NCBI GenBank assembly: GCA_039819785.1
Contig: JBCBRH010000011.1
Span: 1-64,000, forward strand
Direction: 5' to 3'
Length of the DNA stretch: 64,000 bases
Source of the DNA: JBCBRD01 sp039819785
GTDB lineage: Bacteria > Pseudomonadota > Alphaproteobacteria > Rhizobiales > Hyphomicrobiaceae
Shown: positions 53,211-61,817 of the stretch, piece after piece
Numbering within the stretch: the stretch's first letter is position 1
How the letters are laid out: each line of letters starts with the position of its first letter
The notes under the pieces: model-generated
Told to the model about the DNA's origin: nothing
The model's input: only the letters and a program-made list of their open reading frames with translations
Database searches by the model: none
Made by a program: the position numbers and the translations under genes

Positions 53211-53601
53211 ACCATCACCACCTGCTAACCACCAAATGTCATCCCGGATCGATTTCTGGACACGGCGACACGGTGTTGCAGCGAGGGCGCAGGCCAGAAA
53301 CCTCCCAGGATAACAGCGGAGTAAGATGCCAAACTGCACGCTCGCTGCACCCGTATTCAGTCGCCAGCTTGCAAAGCGTTGACTGTCGGATTGCGACCAG
53401 CAATCCGGGGAGCAAGGCGACCCGCGGCGAGTGCCGCGCCCCTCGGAGGTGCCTGATCGCAAAGCGATCAGATCAGCACCGTCAGAGAGAAGCGAGCGCC
53501 ATGAATCGCCAAAACAGCACACGCGTTAAGCCTTCGCTAGGCATATCCGCATACATCTGATCGCACGGGGTTCGTAGTGCGTGTATGGAGTAAAAGCGTT
53601 G
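53211..53601. other. intergenic region with tandem hairpins
   Basis: About 390 bases without a convincing gene. It holds three strong hairpins in a row at 53387-53480 (listed separately). Short frames here have no family match. The hydrolase at 53602 lies about 120 bases further on. Confidence 0.5.
53387..53480. other. three tandem hairpins, possible structured leader or small RNA
   Basis: CGGATTGC (53387-53394) and GCAATCCG (53400-53407) form a perfect 8-base stem with a 5-base loop. CGCGGC (53423-53428) and GCCGCG (53433-53438) form a perfect 6-base stem with a 4-base loop. CTGATCGC (53453-53460) and GCGATCAG (53464-53471) form a perfect 8-base stem, and GGTGC (53448-53452) with GCACC (53476-53480) extends it to 13 pairs with a 4-base bulge. 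No T-run follows, so these are not plain terminators. Strand unknown, because the stems work on either strand. Confidence 0.6.
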
Positions 53602-54531
53602 ATGAAGGTTCGGGGCCGGTTTGCCGCCGTAATGATGATTGCCGGGTTGGCGCTGCACCTGGACGCGTTCACTCAAAGCTCCGCGTCCGCAAAATCAGGC
53701 GTCTACGTTCCTGTCACCACACCGGCCAGTGGAACAATCAACCTTTACGCCGAAGAACATGGCCACGGCCGACCGATCCTCATGATCCACGGCCTCGCGG
53801 CATCGACCTACACATGGCGCAACATCGTCCCGACACTTGCCCGCAAGAACCGCGTCATCACCCTCGACATGAAAGGCTTCGGACGCTCGGACAAACCGTT
53901 CGACACAGCCTATTCATCGCACGACCACGCCGATCTGATTGTCGCCTTCATCCGCAAAACCAAGCTGCGCAACTTCACGCTGATCGGCCACTCATATGGC
54001 GGTGCTGTCAGCCTGCTGGTGGCGGAAAAGCTGAGGCGGGCCGGCGAGCGCCGCATCCGCAACATGGTCATCATGAACGCGCCCGCATTTCCGCAAAAGC
54101 CAACGCCATTCATATCGTTCATGGGCACACTCGTATTGCCCTATGCGGTCATGTCGCTCATCCCGCCTGAATTGACCGCGTGGTCAAGCCTGGAACCCGA
54201 GAACGTGTTGCGCACGTCTTTCGAAGACATCACGGCCTATGCCCGGCCCTACTGGCAGGCCAGCGCACGCCACGCCCTCATTTCAACTGCCCGGCAGATC
54301 GTGCCAGACGACCTTGACGCAATCCTGCATGGCTACCGCAAGCTGCATCAGCCGACACTGGTGATCTGGTGTGATCGCGATAAGACTGTGCCGATCAAGA
54401 CCGGGCGCCGCCTTGCACGAACGCTGCCGAATGCGCGCTTCCGCGTGATCAAAGGATGCTTCCACGCTCCGCAGGATGAACAGCCCAAAGCGTTCCTCCG
54501 CCGCATCCGTCCTTTCATCAATCGGCACTAA
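53602..54531 (+). CDS. alpha/beta hydrolase, probably exported
   Basis: From the ATG at 53602 the product is 309 residues with an N-terminal signal-like segment (FAAVMMIAGLALHLDAFTQS). Fold elements: PILMIHGLAASTYTWRNIVP (oxyanion strand), LDMKGFGRSDKPFDTAYS, nucleophile elbow LIGHSYGGAVSLL (Ser), acid WCDRDKTVPIKT (Asp), and CFHAPQDEQP (His). The full catalytic triad is therefore visible. Substrate unknown; it resembles the epoxide-hydrolase/haloperoxidase-like group. A GTG start at 53581 is possible. It is convergent with the DUF4149 gene. Confidence 0.85.
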   Translation: MKVRGRFAAVMMIAGLALHLDAFTQSSASAKSGVYVPVTTPASGTINLYAEEHGHGRPILMIHGLAASTYTWRNIVPTLARKNRVITLDMKGFGRSDKPFDTAYSSHDHADLIVAFIRKTKLRNFTLIGHSYGGAVSLLVAEKLRRAGERRIRNMVIMNAPAFPQKPTPFISFMGTLVLPYAVMSLIPPELTAWSSLEPENVLRTSFEDITAYARPYWQASARHALISTARQIVPDDLDAILHGYRKLHQPTLVIWCDRDKTVPIKTGRRLARTLPNARFRVIKGCFHAPQDEQPKAFLRRIRPFINRH

Positions 54532-54550
54532 AGTACGCGGGACTATGCGT

Positions 54551-54970
54551 TCAGGCGACCAAATACATCACAACGCCAAGGATGATGATCTCGAAAAGGT
54601 TCGCAACGACCGTGCCCCTGTGCCACAGATCGAACGTCGTCTTGGCCGCTTTGTCTCCCGTTAGCATCTTGTCCCGCGCCGCGTTGATAATTGGCACGGC
54701 GATGAACCGACTTGCCAACAACAACGCCGACGTAATCGCAAATAACCACGTCGCCAACGTTTGCCCAGCCACCAGAGCAATAACCGCACCGAAAGCGGCG
54801 ACCACACCAAGGACGAGGTAATAAAGCGGGAACATCGCTCTCAAAAATCGCCCCGCATCGTCCGCCTTCAGCACTTGAAAGACAAGCGGCGCAATCACGG
54901 CTGAAAAAAACAACATTGCGCCGACAATCAGCGCAGCCACCTGGCCCGTCAGTGCATCCATGGTAAGCAT
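54551..54970 (-). CDS. DUF4149 membrane protein (TMEM205-like)
   Basis: A 139-residue protein with four hydrophobic segments: VAALIVGAMLFFSAVIAPLV, YYLVLGVVAAFGAVIALVAG, LATWLFAITSALLLASRFIA and VANLFEIIILGVVMYLVA. The spacing and the residues around INAARDKM fit the DUF4149/TMEM205 family of small membrane proteins, whose function is not known. It is convergent with the hydrolase and divergent from the flavoprotein gene. The start could be the fourth residue Met at 54961. Confidence 0.78.
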   Translation of the reverse strand: MLTMDALTGQVAALIVGAMLFFSAVIAPLVFQVLKADDAGRFLRAMFPLYYLVLGVVAAFGAVIALVAGQTLATWLFAITSALLLASRFIAVPIINAARDKMLTGDKAAKTTFDLWHRGTVVANLFEIIILGVVMYLVA

Positions 54971-55127
54971 CCAATTCCAGTTTTTCCTCGTTGGATAGGT
55001 CTACGGCCCAGATGCCGATGCTGATCGCCAAATGGGGCAGCAAGCACCGCGAACAATTGTCGCCAACACCGCACTTCCAACCTCCTGGCAAAGCCTCACC
55101 ACCTTTCTTCCAAGGATCAAGTCCACC

Positions 55128-56105
55128 GTGCCATCCGCAAAAGTCGCCATCATTGGAGCCGGCATGACCGGGCTCACCTGCGCCAGCGCCCTGGCCAAAA
55201 CGGGATACATCGTCACGGTGTTCGACAAGGGCCGCGGTCCTGGCGGGCGGATGTCCACTAGGCGCATCGATGGCGGGACGTTCGATCACGGCGCGCAATA
55301 TATGCGCCCGACAACGCCGGAGTTCGCCACCTGGTTGACCGCTCAGGCCAACGCCGGCAACGCTGCCCCATGGCCTCTCACCGAAATCAATGGAAAACCA
55401 GCAGCATTCGTTGGAACACCCCACACAAATGCATTGCCCCAAGCCATGGCAACAAACCTCGATATCCGCCAATCCATCAACATTGCCCAAGTCCAGCGCA
55501 CGACCGGCACAACAACAGGCTGCAACTGGCAACTGGACGCAGATGACGGCGCAACCCACCAAGGGTTCGATCACCTCGTCGTCACGGTCCCAGCTCCTCA
55601 GGTCAGTGCTCTCCTTGGACCCTACGCAGAGCCTTTTAACGATGCTATAAACGCGGTCACCTATGATCGGTCGATGGTCGCCATGCTGGGCTATCCGACC
55701 CGTGTCGACGCGCCATCTGATCTGATCAGCCCCGAAGACGGACCCATCGGCTTTGCCGCACGCGACAGCGCCAAGCCCGGCCGCGATCACAATCTTGACT
55801 GCTGGGTTATCCACGCCAACGCCGAATGGAGCCTCGCCCATCAGGACGACGAAAAAGCATCCATCGCACACGACCTCCTGACGGCATTCGAAGCGGTCGT
55901 CCCATCAGCCAAAAACGAAAAACCGGCATACCTGGAAGGTCATCGCTGGCGCTTTGCCATTGTCTCTCATCCCATCGGGCGACCATGTCTGATGGACACG
56001 GAACGCGCACTGACCATCGCAGGTGATTACATGCTCGGACCCAACGCGGAACACGCCTTCATCAGCGGCAACGCGGCTGCAGATGAGATCGCCAAAACAA
56101 TTTAG
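55128..56105 (+). CDS. renalase-like FAD-dependent oxidoreductase
   Basis: From GTG 55128 the product is 325 residues: the FAD Rossmann motif VAIIGAGMTGLTCASALAKT, VFDKGRGPGGRMSTRRIDGG, FDHGAQYMRP, HLVVTVPAPQVSAL, and the FAD-contact end segment LTIAGDYMLGPNAEHAFISG. This is the renalase/amine oxidase-like family of NAD(P)-binding flavoproteins. AAGGA lies 12 bases upstream of the GTG. An earlier ATG at 55032 would add 32 residues without a conserved motif. The stop codon overlaps the stop of the convergent sodium channel gene by four bases. Confidence 0.85.
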   Translation: MPSAKVAIIGAGMTGLTCASALAKTGYIVTVFDKGRGPGGRMSTRRIDGGTFDHGAQYMRPTTPEFATWLTAQANAGNAAPWPLTEINGKPAAFVGTPHTNALPQAMATNLDIRQSINIAQVQRTTGTTTGCNWQLDADDGATHQGFDHLVVTVPAPQVSALLGPYAEPFNDAINAVTYDRSMVAMLGYPTRVDAPSDLISPEDGPIGFAARDSAKPGRDHNLDCWVIHANAEWSLAHQDDEKASIAHDLLTAFEAVVPSAKNEKPAYLEGHRWRFAIVSHPIGRPCLMDTERALTIAGDYMLGPNAEHAFISGNAAADEIAKTI

Positions 56106-56968
56106 TCTGGTTGCGACTTTCGGGCTTCGGCCCGCAATTCAGCGATCTCGCTCCGCAAGGCTTTCAACTCCTGAAGGATCGCACCTTGATCCTCGTGCAG
56201 CACGACATTGTCCTTATGCAGCGTTGCCGTATCCTCAAGCAGAGCCTCGGCCTCTTCATGCGCCACGCTGGTCATCGAGTTCACGACAATCGCAATGAAC
56301 AGGTTCATGACCGCGAAGGTGATCACGAGAATGAATGGCACGAAGAAGATCCACGCGTACGGGTAAACCGCCATCACCGGCCGAACGATCCCCATGGACC
56401 AGCTCTCCAGCGTCATGATCTGGAACAGCGTGTAAAGCGAAGCGCCGATCGTTCCAAACCACTCATCGAAGTGCTCGCCGAACAACTTGGTCGCCATCAC
56501 CGCTGACACATAAAAGATCAACGACAAGAGCGCTATGACCGAGCCCATTGCTGGAATGGCCGTCAGCAACGCCTGCACCACCAGGCGCATTTGCGGCACC
56601 ATCGAAATGAGCCGCAAGGCGCGCAGAATACGCAAAGCCCGCAGCACCGAAAGCCCTTCTGCAAACGGCAGGATAGCAATGCCGACAATGATGAAATCAA
56701 ACACGTTCCAGGCGTCTTTAAAGAACCGCAGGCGGTAGACCACCAGCTTCGCAACGATCTCAACAATAAAGATGGCAAGGCAAATCCCATCGATCACCTT
56801 CAGCACAGGTCCAAACGACGCCATGATCCGGTCAGACGTTTCCATGCCGATGGTGACCGCATTGATTAAGATCACACCGATGATGAACTTCTGAAACGCA
56901 TCACTCTCAAGGATCCCCTGAACCTTCCCCAGGACTTCAGATCCTTCTGGCGTTGTGTTTACGGCCAT
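56102..56968 (-). CDS. NaChBac-type voltage-gated sodium channel
   Basis: A 288-residue six-helix channel subunit. S1 (FIIGVILINAVTIGMETSDR), the voltage sensor S4 (LRALRILRALRLISMVPQMR with Arg at every third position), the pore helix and selectivity filter TLESWSM, identical to that of well studied bacterial Nav channels, and S6 (ILVITFAVMNLFIAIVVNSM) are all present. The C-terminus forms a coiled coil (ALLEDTATLHKDNVVLHEDQ). It would be a homotetramer in the inner membrane. Such channels are common in marine and alkaliphilic bacteria. Neighbours do not suggest a partner. Confidence 0.95.
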   Translation of the reverse strand: MAVNTTPEGSEVLGKVQGILESDAFQKFIIGVILINAVTIGMETSDRIMASFGPVLKVIDGICLAIFIVEIVAKLVVYRLRFFKDAWNVFDFIIVGIAILPFAEGLSVLRALRILRALRLISMVPQMRLVVQALLTAIPAMGSVIALLSLIFYVSAVMATKLFGEHFDEWFGTIGASLYTLFQIMTLESWSMGIVRPVMAVYPYAWIFFVPFILVITFAVMNLFIAIVVNSMTSVAHEEAEALLEDTATLHKDNVVLHEDQGAILQELKALRSEIAELRAEARKSQPD

Positions 56969-57223
56969 CCAATTCCAACCTTTGTTGCTTTGCGACCGTG
57001 TCCGGCGGCACCCGTCACATGACAGCTCCGCTCAGTGGACAGCGTCCGCCTGGAGGATGGCAAGACATGTACCCAGCCCGATACCAAGCGCAAGGTCTGC
57101 TGACATCGTTCACACGCGGGTCATTGACGCGGTGGAGAAAGGCGACAGGAAGCTTTTTTAAAGGGCGCGAAGCCCAAGCACCGTGGCGTAGTTGGACCTA
57201 GCATCAAGAGTTGGCCACGAATT

Positions 57224-58147
57224 TCACGACACCTCTTCGTAAAGGAAGACGGCTTTATTCATCGCAGCCAGCAGGTCTTCGTTGTTGTCGGCAATGAAAG
57301 CGATATCAGCCTTGCTGACCGATGCACCGTCGGCCACCTTCTGCAACACAACCTTGAACGGCGCCCATCTTGCGGACACCAGTTCCAACTGCGATTTGAT
57401 TGCGTTCGAAGGGGCCCCGGGCATCGTGCCATCGGCATCGCCGGACTTAAGTCGCTCCAGCGACGTGGAAAAAAGCGATATCGTTTTGGTCAGTGCCGCA
57501 CGGGTAGCTTCTGTCGAAATCCCGCGCGCAATCAGGCAGAACTCCTTGCTGGCCTTCTGGCTCAACATCCGCTGCCGGCCAGCCACGTTGATCGCCAGGG
57601 CAAGCCCGGGGTCCATGGCACCGCTACCACCATAAGCCACCTCGATCAGCTTCACCGTATCGTTCATGGCCTTCAGCGTGGGAACGTTGAGCGCGAAAAC
57701 ATCATTGAGGGCTTGCGTGAAATCACCAGTCGCTGCCACCCAGGTCTCGACCGCTGCACCATACTTCGACCAATGCGCCTCGACCGTATCGAGCCCTTTC
57801 AGCACCGTGTCATGGGTTTCAGGCAGCATGCCCTGGACGACACTCCCGTTTCTCAATCCATGCAGAGTTTCAGCGAAAAGATAGTGGGAGAAACCAGCCT
57901 TCTGCCGGTGATGGTCGTACCGCACATTCATGGACGCAAAACATGCCGACTTCGCCATGAATTGAGTGAGCATCCGTTGCCGACCGGCCAAATTGACTTT
58001 CCGGGCAGCATTTTGAAGCGCCGTGATCTCGTCGGCCCGCGCTGACGGGAGATCCATGCCAATGAAGGCGAAACCAACGGCCCCACAAATCATCGCCGAC
58101 CACGTCTGCCGACGGATGGGTGAAGACCAGAATAGCGGCAAACTCAT
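57224..58147 (-). CDS. protein with two PilJ/NarX-like sensor segments
   Basis: From MSLPLFWSSP (58147) the product is 307 residues with a signal-like N-terminus (MICGAVGFAFIGMDLPSARA). Two copies of the type IV pili methyl-accepting chemotaxis N-terminal motif are seen: VNLAGRQRMLTQFMAKSACF near residue 52 and INVAGRQRMLSQKASKEFCL near 180. The family (PF13675-like) forms a periplasmic four-helix bundle that senses nitrate or similar ligands, but this protein has no kinase, cyclase or methyl-accepting output domain. It may be a periplasmic binding component. An in-frame extension to 58309 is Cys/His-rich and unlikely. Confidence 0.75.
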   Translation of the reverse strand: MSLPLFWSSPIRRQTWSAMICGAVGFAFIGMDLPSARADEITALQNAARKVNLAGRQRMLTQFMAKSACFASMNVRYDHHRQKAGFSHYLFAETLHGLRNGSVVQGMLPETHDTVLKGLDTVEAHWSKYGAAVETWVAATGDFTQALNDVFALNVPTLKAMNDTVKLIEVAYGGSGAMDPGLALAINVAGRQRMLSQKASKEFCLIARGISTEATRAALTKTISLFSTSLERLKSGDADGTMPGAPSNAIKSQLELVSARWAPFKVVLQKVADGASVSKADIAFIADNNEDLLAAMNKAVFLYEEVS

Positions 58148-58377
58148 CTCTAAAACACCCCAATCGCGATCGCACGTAGCTGAACGTCGATTGGTATGCC
58201 AGACACAATGCGACAGCAATTGGGTCGTCTGCGACCAAACCGTAAGTAACCCAATCACAAACAACCATTCCGTCATGCGAGCCGTGCAGGCTTGCGGGCA
58301 TTGTTTCAAAGATCACCCGACACGGGTTTGCCGCACATCAGCAAACTACGTGAGGACCCGTTGACAACGAAGGAATG

Positions 58378-58823
<446 letters not shown>

Positions 58824-58963
58824 ATCGCGAGTGTGGGATGCGAACCAGCACAGGTCAAGACCGCCCCCTTCGCACCTCCTTTACGCTTCGCCACATGCGA
58901 AGTACCGGACCACCTGCTGGATTGTCTTCAACACTTCGGTTTTTGGGATGATTGAAAAGACCG

Positions 58964-59377
58964 CTAACGCGCCTGAACCGTTTCAAGGTATTGCACGATG
59001 GCCTTAATGCGAACATCGGCTAGATCGTAGCCACGGTGGCTCTCTGCTTGGGTAAATCGGTTCCAGTAGCGCGGCATCTGGAAACTCTGATGACCCTGCA
59101 CGTCTTTACGCCCGGCGATGGTCTCGTAAACGACTACGGCCGGAAAGGCGCCGCCATTCCGACTTGCGATTAGCGTGAGGTCACTGGGTTGCTTAACCAG
59201 TGCTGCTGCCAGCGGACCGCCTCCTTTGGCATCTTCGCCATGGCAGGCAGCGCAATTCCAATGATACTCCTCCTGTCCACTGATCAAGGTTTCACCGACG
59301 CTCTCGCCCCAAGCGGCTCCGTTTAACCCAACGGCAGACAATACAATGAGAGCCACGCGCACCATCAATCCCATCAA
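58964..59377 (-). CDS. c-type cytochrome
   Basis: A 137-residue protein with a signal peptide (VRVALIVLSAVGLNGAAWGE), the heme attachment motif CAACH near residue 42 and a probable axial Met in FQMPRYW near residue 100. The class I cytochrome c fold fits the length. It is periplasmic. The electron partner is unknown; no oxidase or dehydrogenase gene is adjacent. A 12-base perfect palindrome at 59407-59418 lies about 30 bases upstream of the ATG and could be an operator. Confidence 0.88.
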   Translation of the reverse strand: MMGLMVRVALIVLSAVGLNGAAWGESVGETLISGQEEYHWNCAACHGEDAKGGGPLAAALVKQPSDLTLIASRNGGAFPAVVVYETIAGRKDVQGHQSFQMPRYWNRFTQAESHRGYDLADVRIKAIVQYLETVQAR

Positions 59378-59406
59378 GCTGGCCTTTCTTCTCTCACGAA
59401 CATGAA

Positions 59407-59418
59407 ATTTCTAGAAAT
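59407..59418. promoter_or_regulatory. 12-base palindrome upstream of the cytochrome c gene
   Basis: ATTTCTAGAAAT is a perfect palindrome in an AT-rich pocket about 30 bases before the cytochrome c ATG (59377). It has the size and position of an operator, but the binding protein is unknown and chance is possible. Confidence 0.22.
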
Positions 59419-59645
59419 GATCGCCCGCTGAACAGGCTCCTTCTATGACAACGGTCAAACGCGCCAGACATCGTGTCCTGTGGCATCCGCAGACCCAGCC
59501 ACAGCGCCTCTGTCAACCCACCCAAACCATATCATTTTCAGAGCATAACAATTTGTCACCACACTTCAGACTGAGCATGGACTTAATCGGATGGGGGAGC
59601 TTCTGACGGCGCATCAATTCTAAGATGGCCCGATGAAGTCATGCG

Positions 59646-60020
59646 ATGGACACCGCCGAAATGCAGACATCCACGAGCAACGTGCAATGTCAGTTGCCGA
59701 ACTATGCGCCGCGCCACTCAAAAACGCCTTATAAACTCACTGCACTTGCGATAACGCTTGTTTGGACAATCGCGGCTCTGGCGACACTGGGCACCCTCCA
59801 TAACAAATCGAAACTCGTAGCAGCCACCTCCAATATCGAGGCTGCCACGACGACCACCGCTGGAGGTCCTTTGGTTCAAGCACCCAAGCCCACCAAGCCC
59901 ACCAAGCCCAATGTCCCGGACGAACTCCAGAACGTGGCCCTGCAATCCGACCAACCAGACATGCCTAGGACGAGACCGTCATGCTGGAAGATTGCAGGTC
60001 AGACGCTTCAGCCTTGCTGA
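59646..60020 (+). CDS. possible small single-pass membrane protein
   Basis: A 124-residue frame with one clear hydrophobic segment (LTALAITLVWTIAALATLGT, about residues 31-50) and a Thr/Pro/Lys-rich external part (PKPTKPTKPNVP). The basic-cytosolic, proline-rich-outer layout is plausible for a bacterial small membrane protein. Its last 56 bases overlap the end of the convergent amidase gene. No homologue recognised; this could be chance. Confidence 0.35.
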   Translation: MDTAEMQTSTSNVQCQLPNYAPRHSKTPYKLTALAITLVWTIAALATLGTLHNKSKLVAATSNIEAATTTTAGGPLVQAPKPTKPTKPNVPDELQNVALQSDQPDMPRTRPSCWKIAGQTLQPC

Positions 60021-60792
60021 TCCCGGCATCGGTGAGCAACCGCTCCAACGTCACAATCGTGGAATGATCCACCAGCCCATCTACGCGGGCTGGCCGGAAA
60101 TGCCTCTGAAAGGCGCGCACCACAGTCCGTGATTGTTTGTCGTTTTGCCCGGTGATGGCAAGTCCGTACCCATAGGCCAGCATCATTCGCTGCGCGCGTG
60201 CAATCTCGTCAGCCCCCATAGCGTCGGACACCGCCCCAATCAACGGCCCGACAGGCTCCGGTTCGACCCACGTACCGACCCCGGCCTGTGCCAGCCAATG
60301 CCAATCGAATTTCTCACCGGGGTCCATCTTACGCGCCGGGGCCACATCAGAGTGCCCCAGAACGCCACCAGCCGGAATTTTCCAACGCGCGACAATGTCC
60401 AAACCCAGATCACGCACCGCTCGCATCTGCGGCTCGGGAAATTCCGGGTATCCATCATCATGCCCCGGATTATGGATTTCGATCCCAATCGATGCCGAAT
60501 TCACATCCGTAATGCCCTGCCAATACGAAACGCCCGCGTGCCACGCACGCTGCGTCTCAGCGACCATCTGCGTGATACGGCCATCACAATCGATGACGTA
60601 GTGGCACGAAACCTTGCTTTCCCGACGCGACAACCAATCAATCGCCCGGACGCAGGTTTTCATGCCGGTGTAATGCAAGATCAAAAGCCGCGGTGGGGCA
60701 CCGCACACACGTTCATCAATGTTTGGCGAAGGGTGCAGATCATGCACCAGCCCGCTGTCGGCACGGTCAATCACGAAGCGTCCCCGCCGCAC
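59965..60792 (-). CDS. N-acetylmuramoyl-L-alanine amidase, AmpD-like
   Basis: A 275-residue protein of two domains. The amidase_2 domain has the zinc ligands in LILHYTGM (His) and in GHSDVAPARKMDPGEKFDW (His, Asp) with the catalytic motif HYVIDCDGRITQ and the glycan-binding part AWHAGVSYWQGITDVNSASI. From about residue 195 a peptidoglycan-binding-like domain follows (AQRMMLAYGYGLAITGQNDK, VVRAFQRHFRPARVDGLVD). No signal peptide is seen, so it probably acts in the cytosol on recycled muropeptides as AmpD does. It overlaps the djlA-like gene by 22 bases. Confidence 0.9.
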   Translation of the reverse strand: MRRGRFVIDRADSGLVHDLHPSPNIDERVCGAPPRLLILHYTGMKTCVRAIDWLSRRESKVSCHYVIDCDGRITQMVAETQRAWHAGVSYWQGITDVNSASIGIEIHNPGHDDGYPEFPEPQMRAVRDLGLDIVARWKIPAGGVLGHSDVAPARKMDPGEKFDWHWLAQAGVGTWVEPEPVGPLIGAVSDAMGADEIARAQRMMLAYGYGLAITGQNDKQSRTVVRAFQRHFRPARVDGLVDHSTIVTLERLLTDAGISKAEASDLQSSSMTVSS

Positions 60793-61550
60793 GATGAGTC
60801 ATCACCCTTATGACCCAACACCTCGGCCGAAGACTGTGCCCGTTCAATAGCTTCAAATGCCCCGTTGATGGCCGCCATTTTCCGATCTGCCATAACGAGA
60901 AACTCCCGCGGCACCCCATCGGCAATCAAACGATCGGGATGGTTTTCCTTCACCAGCAACCGGTAACGTGCCTTGACCTCATCAAAGGTCGCCTCACAGG
61001 GCAGTCCAAGAATGGCGTGGTTGGTACAGGTGTCCTTGACGAAAATGCGCCGCACAGCCGCATATTCGTCGTCACTCATCCCAAACCTGTCGGCAACCGT
61101 CTTGAGAAACGTCTCTTCGGCCTCGTGCAAGACCTCATCGGCCGCCGCAATTGTAAACAGCGCCTCAAACACATCGCGCAACAAGCGCGACTCGTCGGCA
61201 AGCAGGATTGCGATCCGTTCCGCATACGCCTCAAAGCCTGCCACATCTTGCGCGGCCAGATCGTAAACTCGTTTGACGTTCCGGCGCTCTTCGGGAGGCA
61301 CGTAAAACGTCCGCTCAAAGGCTTCCGTTTCAACACCAACGGCCACACCATCGGCCTTGGCCATTTTGGCAGCCAGCCCGACGAAGGCAATCGTAAACGC
61401 CACCTGCTTGGACGCTGGTGTATGTTTGAATGAAAACAGCGCACCAATCGACGAGAAGAGCCGGCTTAACCAGCCAGCAAAACCGCCCCGCGCTCCCTCA
61501 GGAGCGGCGTCTGCTCTTCCTTCCATCGCGTGCGCATCTGGCGCTGTCAC
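60771..61550 (-). CDS. djlA: DjlA-like TerB and J-domain protein
   Basis: A 259-residue protein. A hydrophobic or amphipathic start (FAGWLSRLFSSIGALFSFKH) precedes a TerB-like helical domain (residues about 50-165; IAFVGLAAKMAKADGVAVGV, LAAADEVLHEAEETFLKTV-like) and a J domain near residue 178 (HAILGLPCEATFDEVKARYR, HPD in KENHPDRLIADG). DjlA is a DnaK co-chaperone in other bacteria, anchored in the membrane; here a true transmembrane helix is not clear. It is co-transcribed with and upstream of the AmpD-like gene. Confidence 0.88.
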   Translation of the reverse strand: MTAPDAHAMEGRADAAPEGARGGFAGWLSRLFSSIGALFSFKHTPASKQVAFTIAFVGLAAKMAKADGVAVGVETEAFERTFYVPPEERRNVKRVYDLAAQDVAGFEAYAERIAILLADESRLLRDVFEALFTIAAADEVLHEAEETFLKTVADRFGMSDDEYAAVRRIFVKDTCTNHAILGLPCEATFDEVKARYRLLVKENHPDRLIADGVPREFLVMADRKMAAINGAFEAIERAQSSAEVLGHKGDDSSCGGDAS

Positions 61551-61630
61551 GGCCCGTCATCCTCGAATTCGCTCTGTCGCTCCGTTATCAGCCTGCTCAC
61601 AGGCGAGCGCAACGCCAAACTGCTGGCCTA

Positions 61631-61678
61631 GAGCATGTTCAGGAAAAGTGTACGCGGTTTTCCGCCCGGAACATGCTC
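61631..61678. repeat. Rhizobiales-type palindromic repeat
   Basis: GAGCATGTTC (61631-61640) and GAACATGCTC (61669-61678) are perfect 10-base arms, and inside them GGAAAA (61642-61647) pairs with TTTTCC (61658-61663). Elements of this type with the GAGCATG start and a TTTTCCG-like inner strand are dispersed in many Rhizobiales genomes. A single copy was noticed in this window. Confidence 0.75.
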
Positions 61679-61689
61679 CAAATCGAGGG

Positions 61690-61735
61690 CTTAGGGCCTG
61701 CTTTGCGAGGCCACGAAAAGCAAACAGGCTCTAAG
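61690..61735. repeat. second inverted repeat, rhizobial type
   Basis: CTTAGGGCCTGCTTTGC (61690-61706) and GCAAACAGGCTCTAAG (61720-61735) are inverted copies with one mismatch and one extra base, around a 13-base loop. It directly follows the GAGCATG palindrome and probably forms a compound element with it. Confidence 0.65.
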
Positions 61736-61782
61736 ACCCAATCACTCACAATCTGAAGCATCACATTTGCCAGAATAAGGAG

Positions 61783-61812
61783 TTGTCAGAGGCAATATCT
61801 TGAACATATACC
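61783..61812 (+). promoter_or_regulatory. candidate promoter of the small RNA
   Basis: TTGTCA at 61783-61788 (5/6 match to a -35 box) and, 18 bases on, TATACC at 61807-61812 (4/6 match to a -10 box). A start near 61818 would give a transcript of about 174 bases ending at the T-run of the terminator. Confidence 0.35.
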
Positions 61813-61817
61813 ACATT

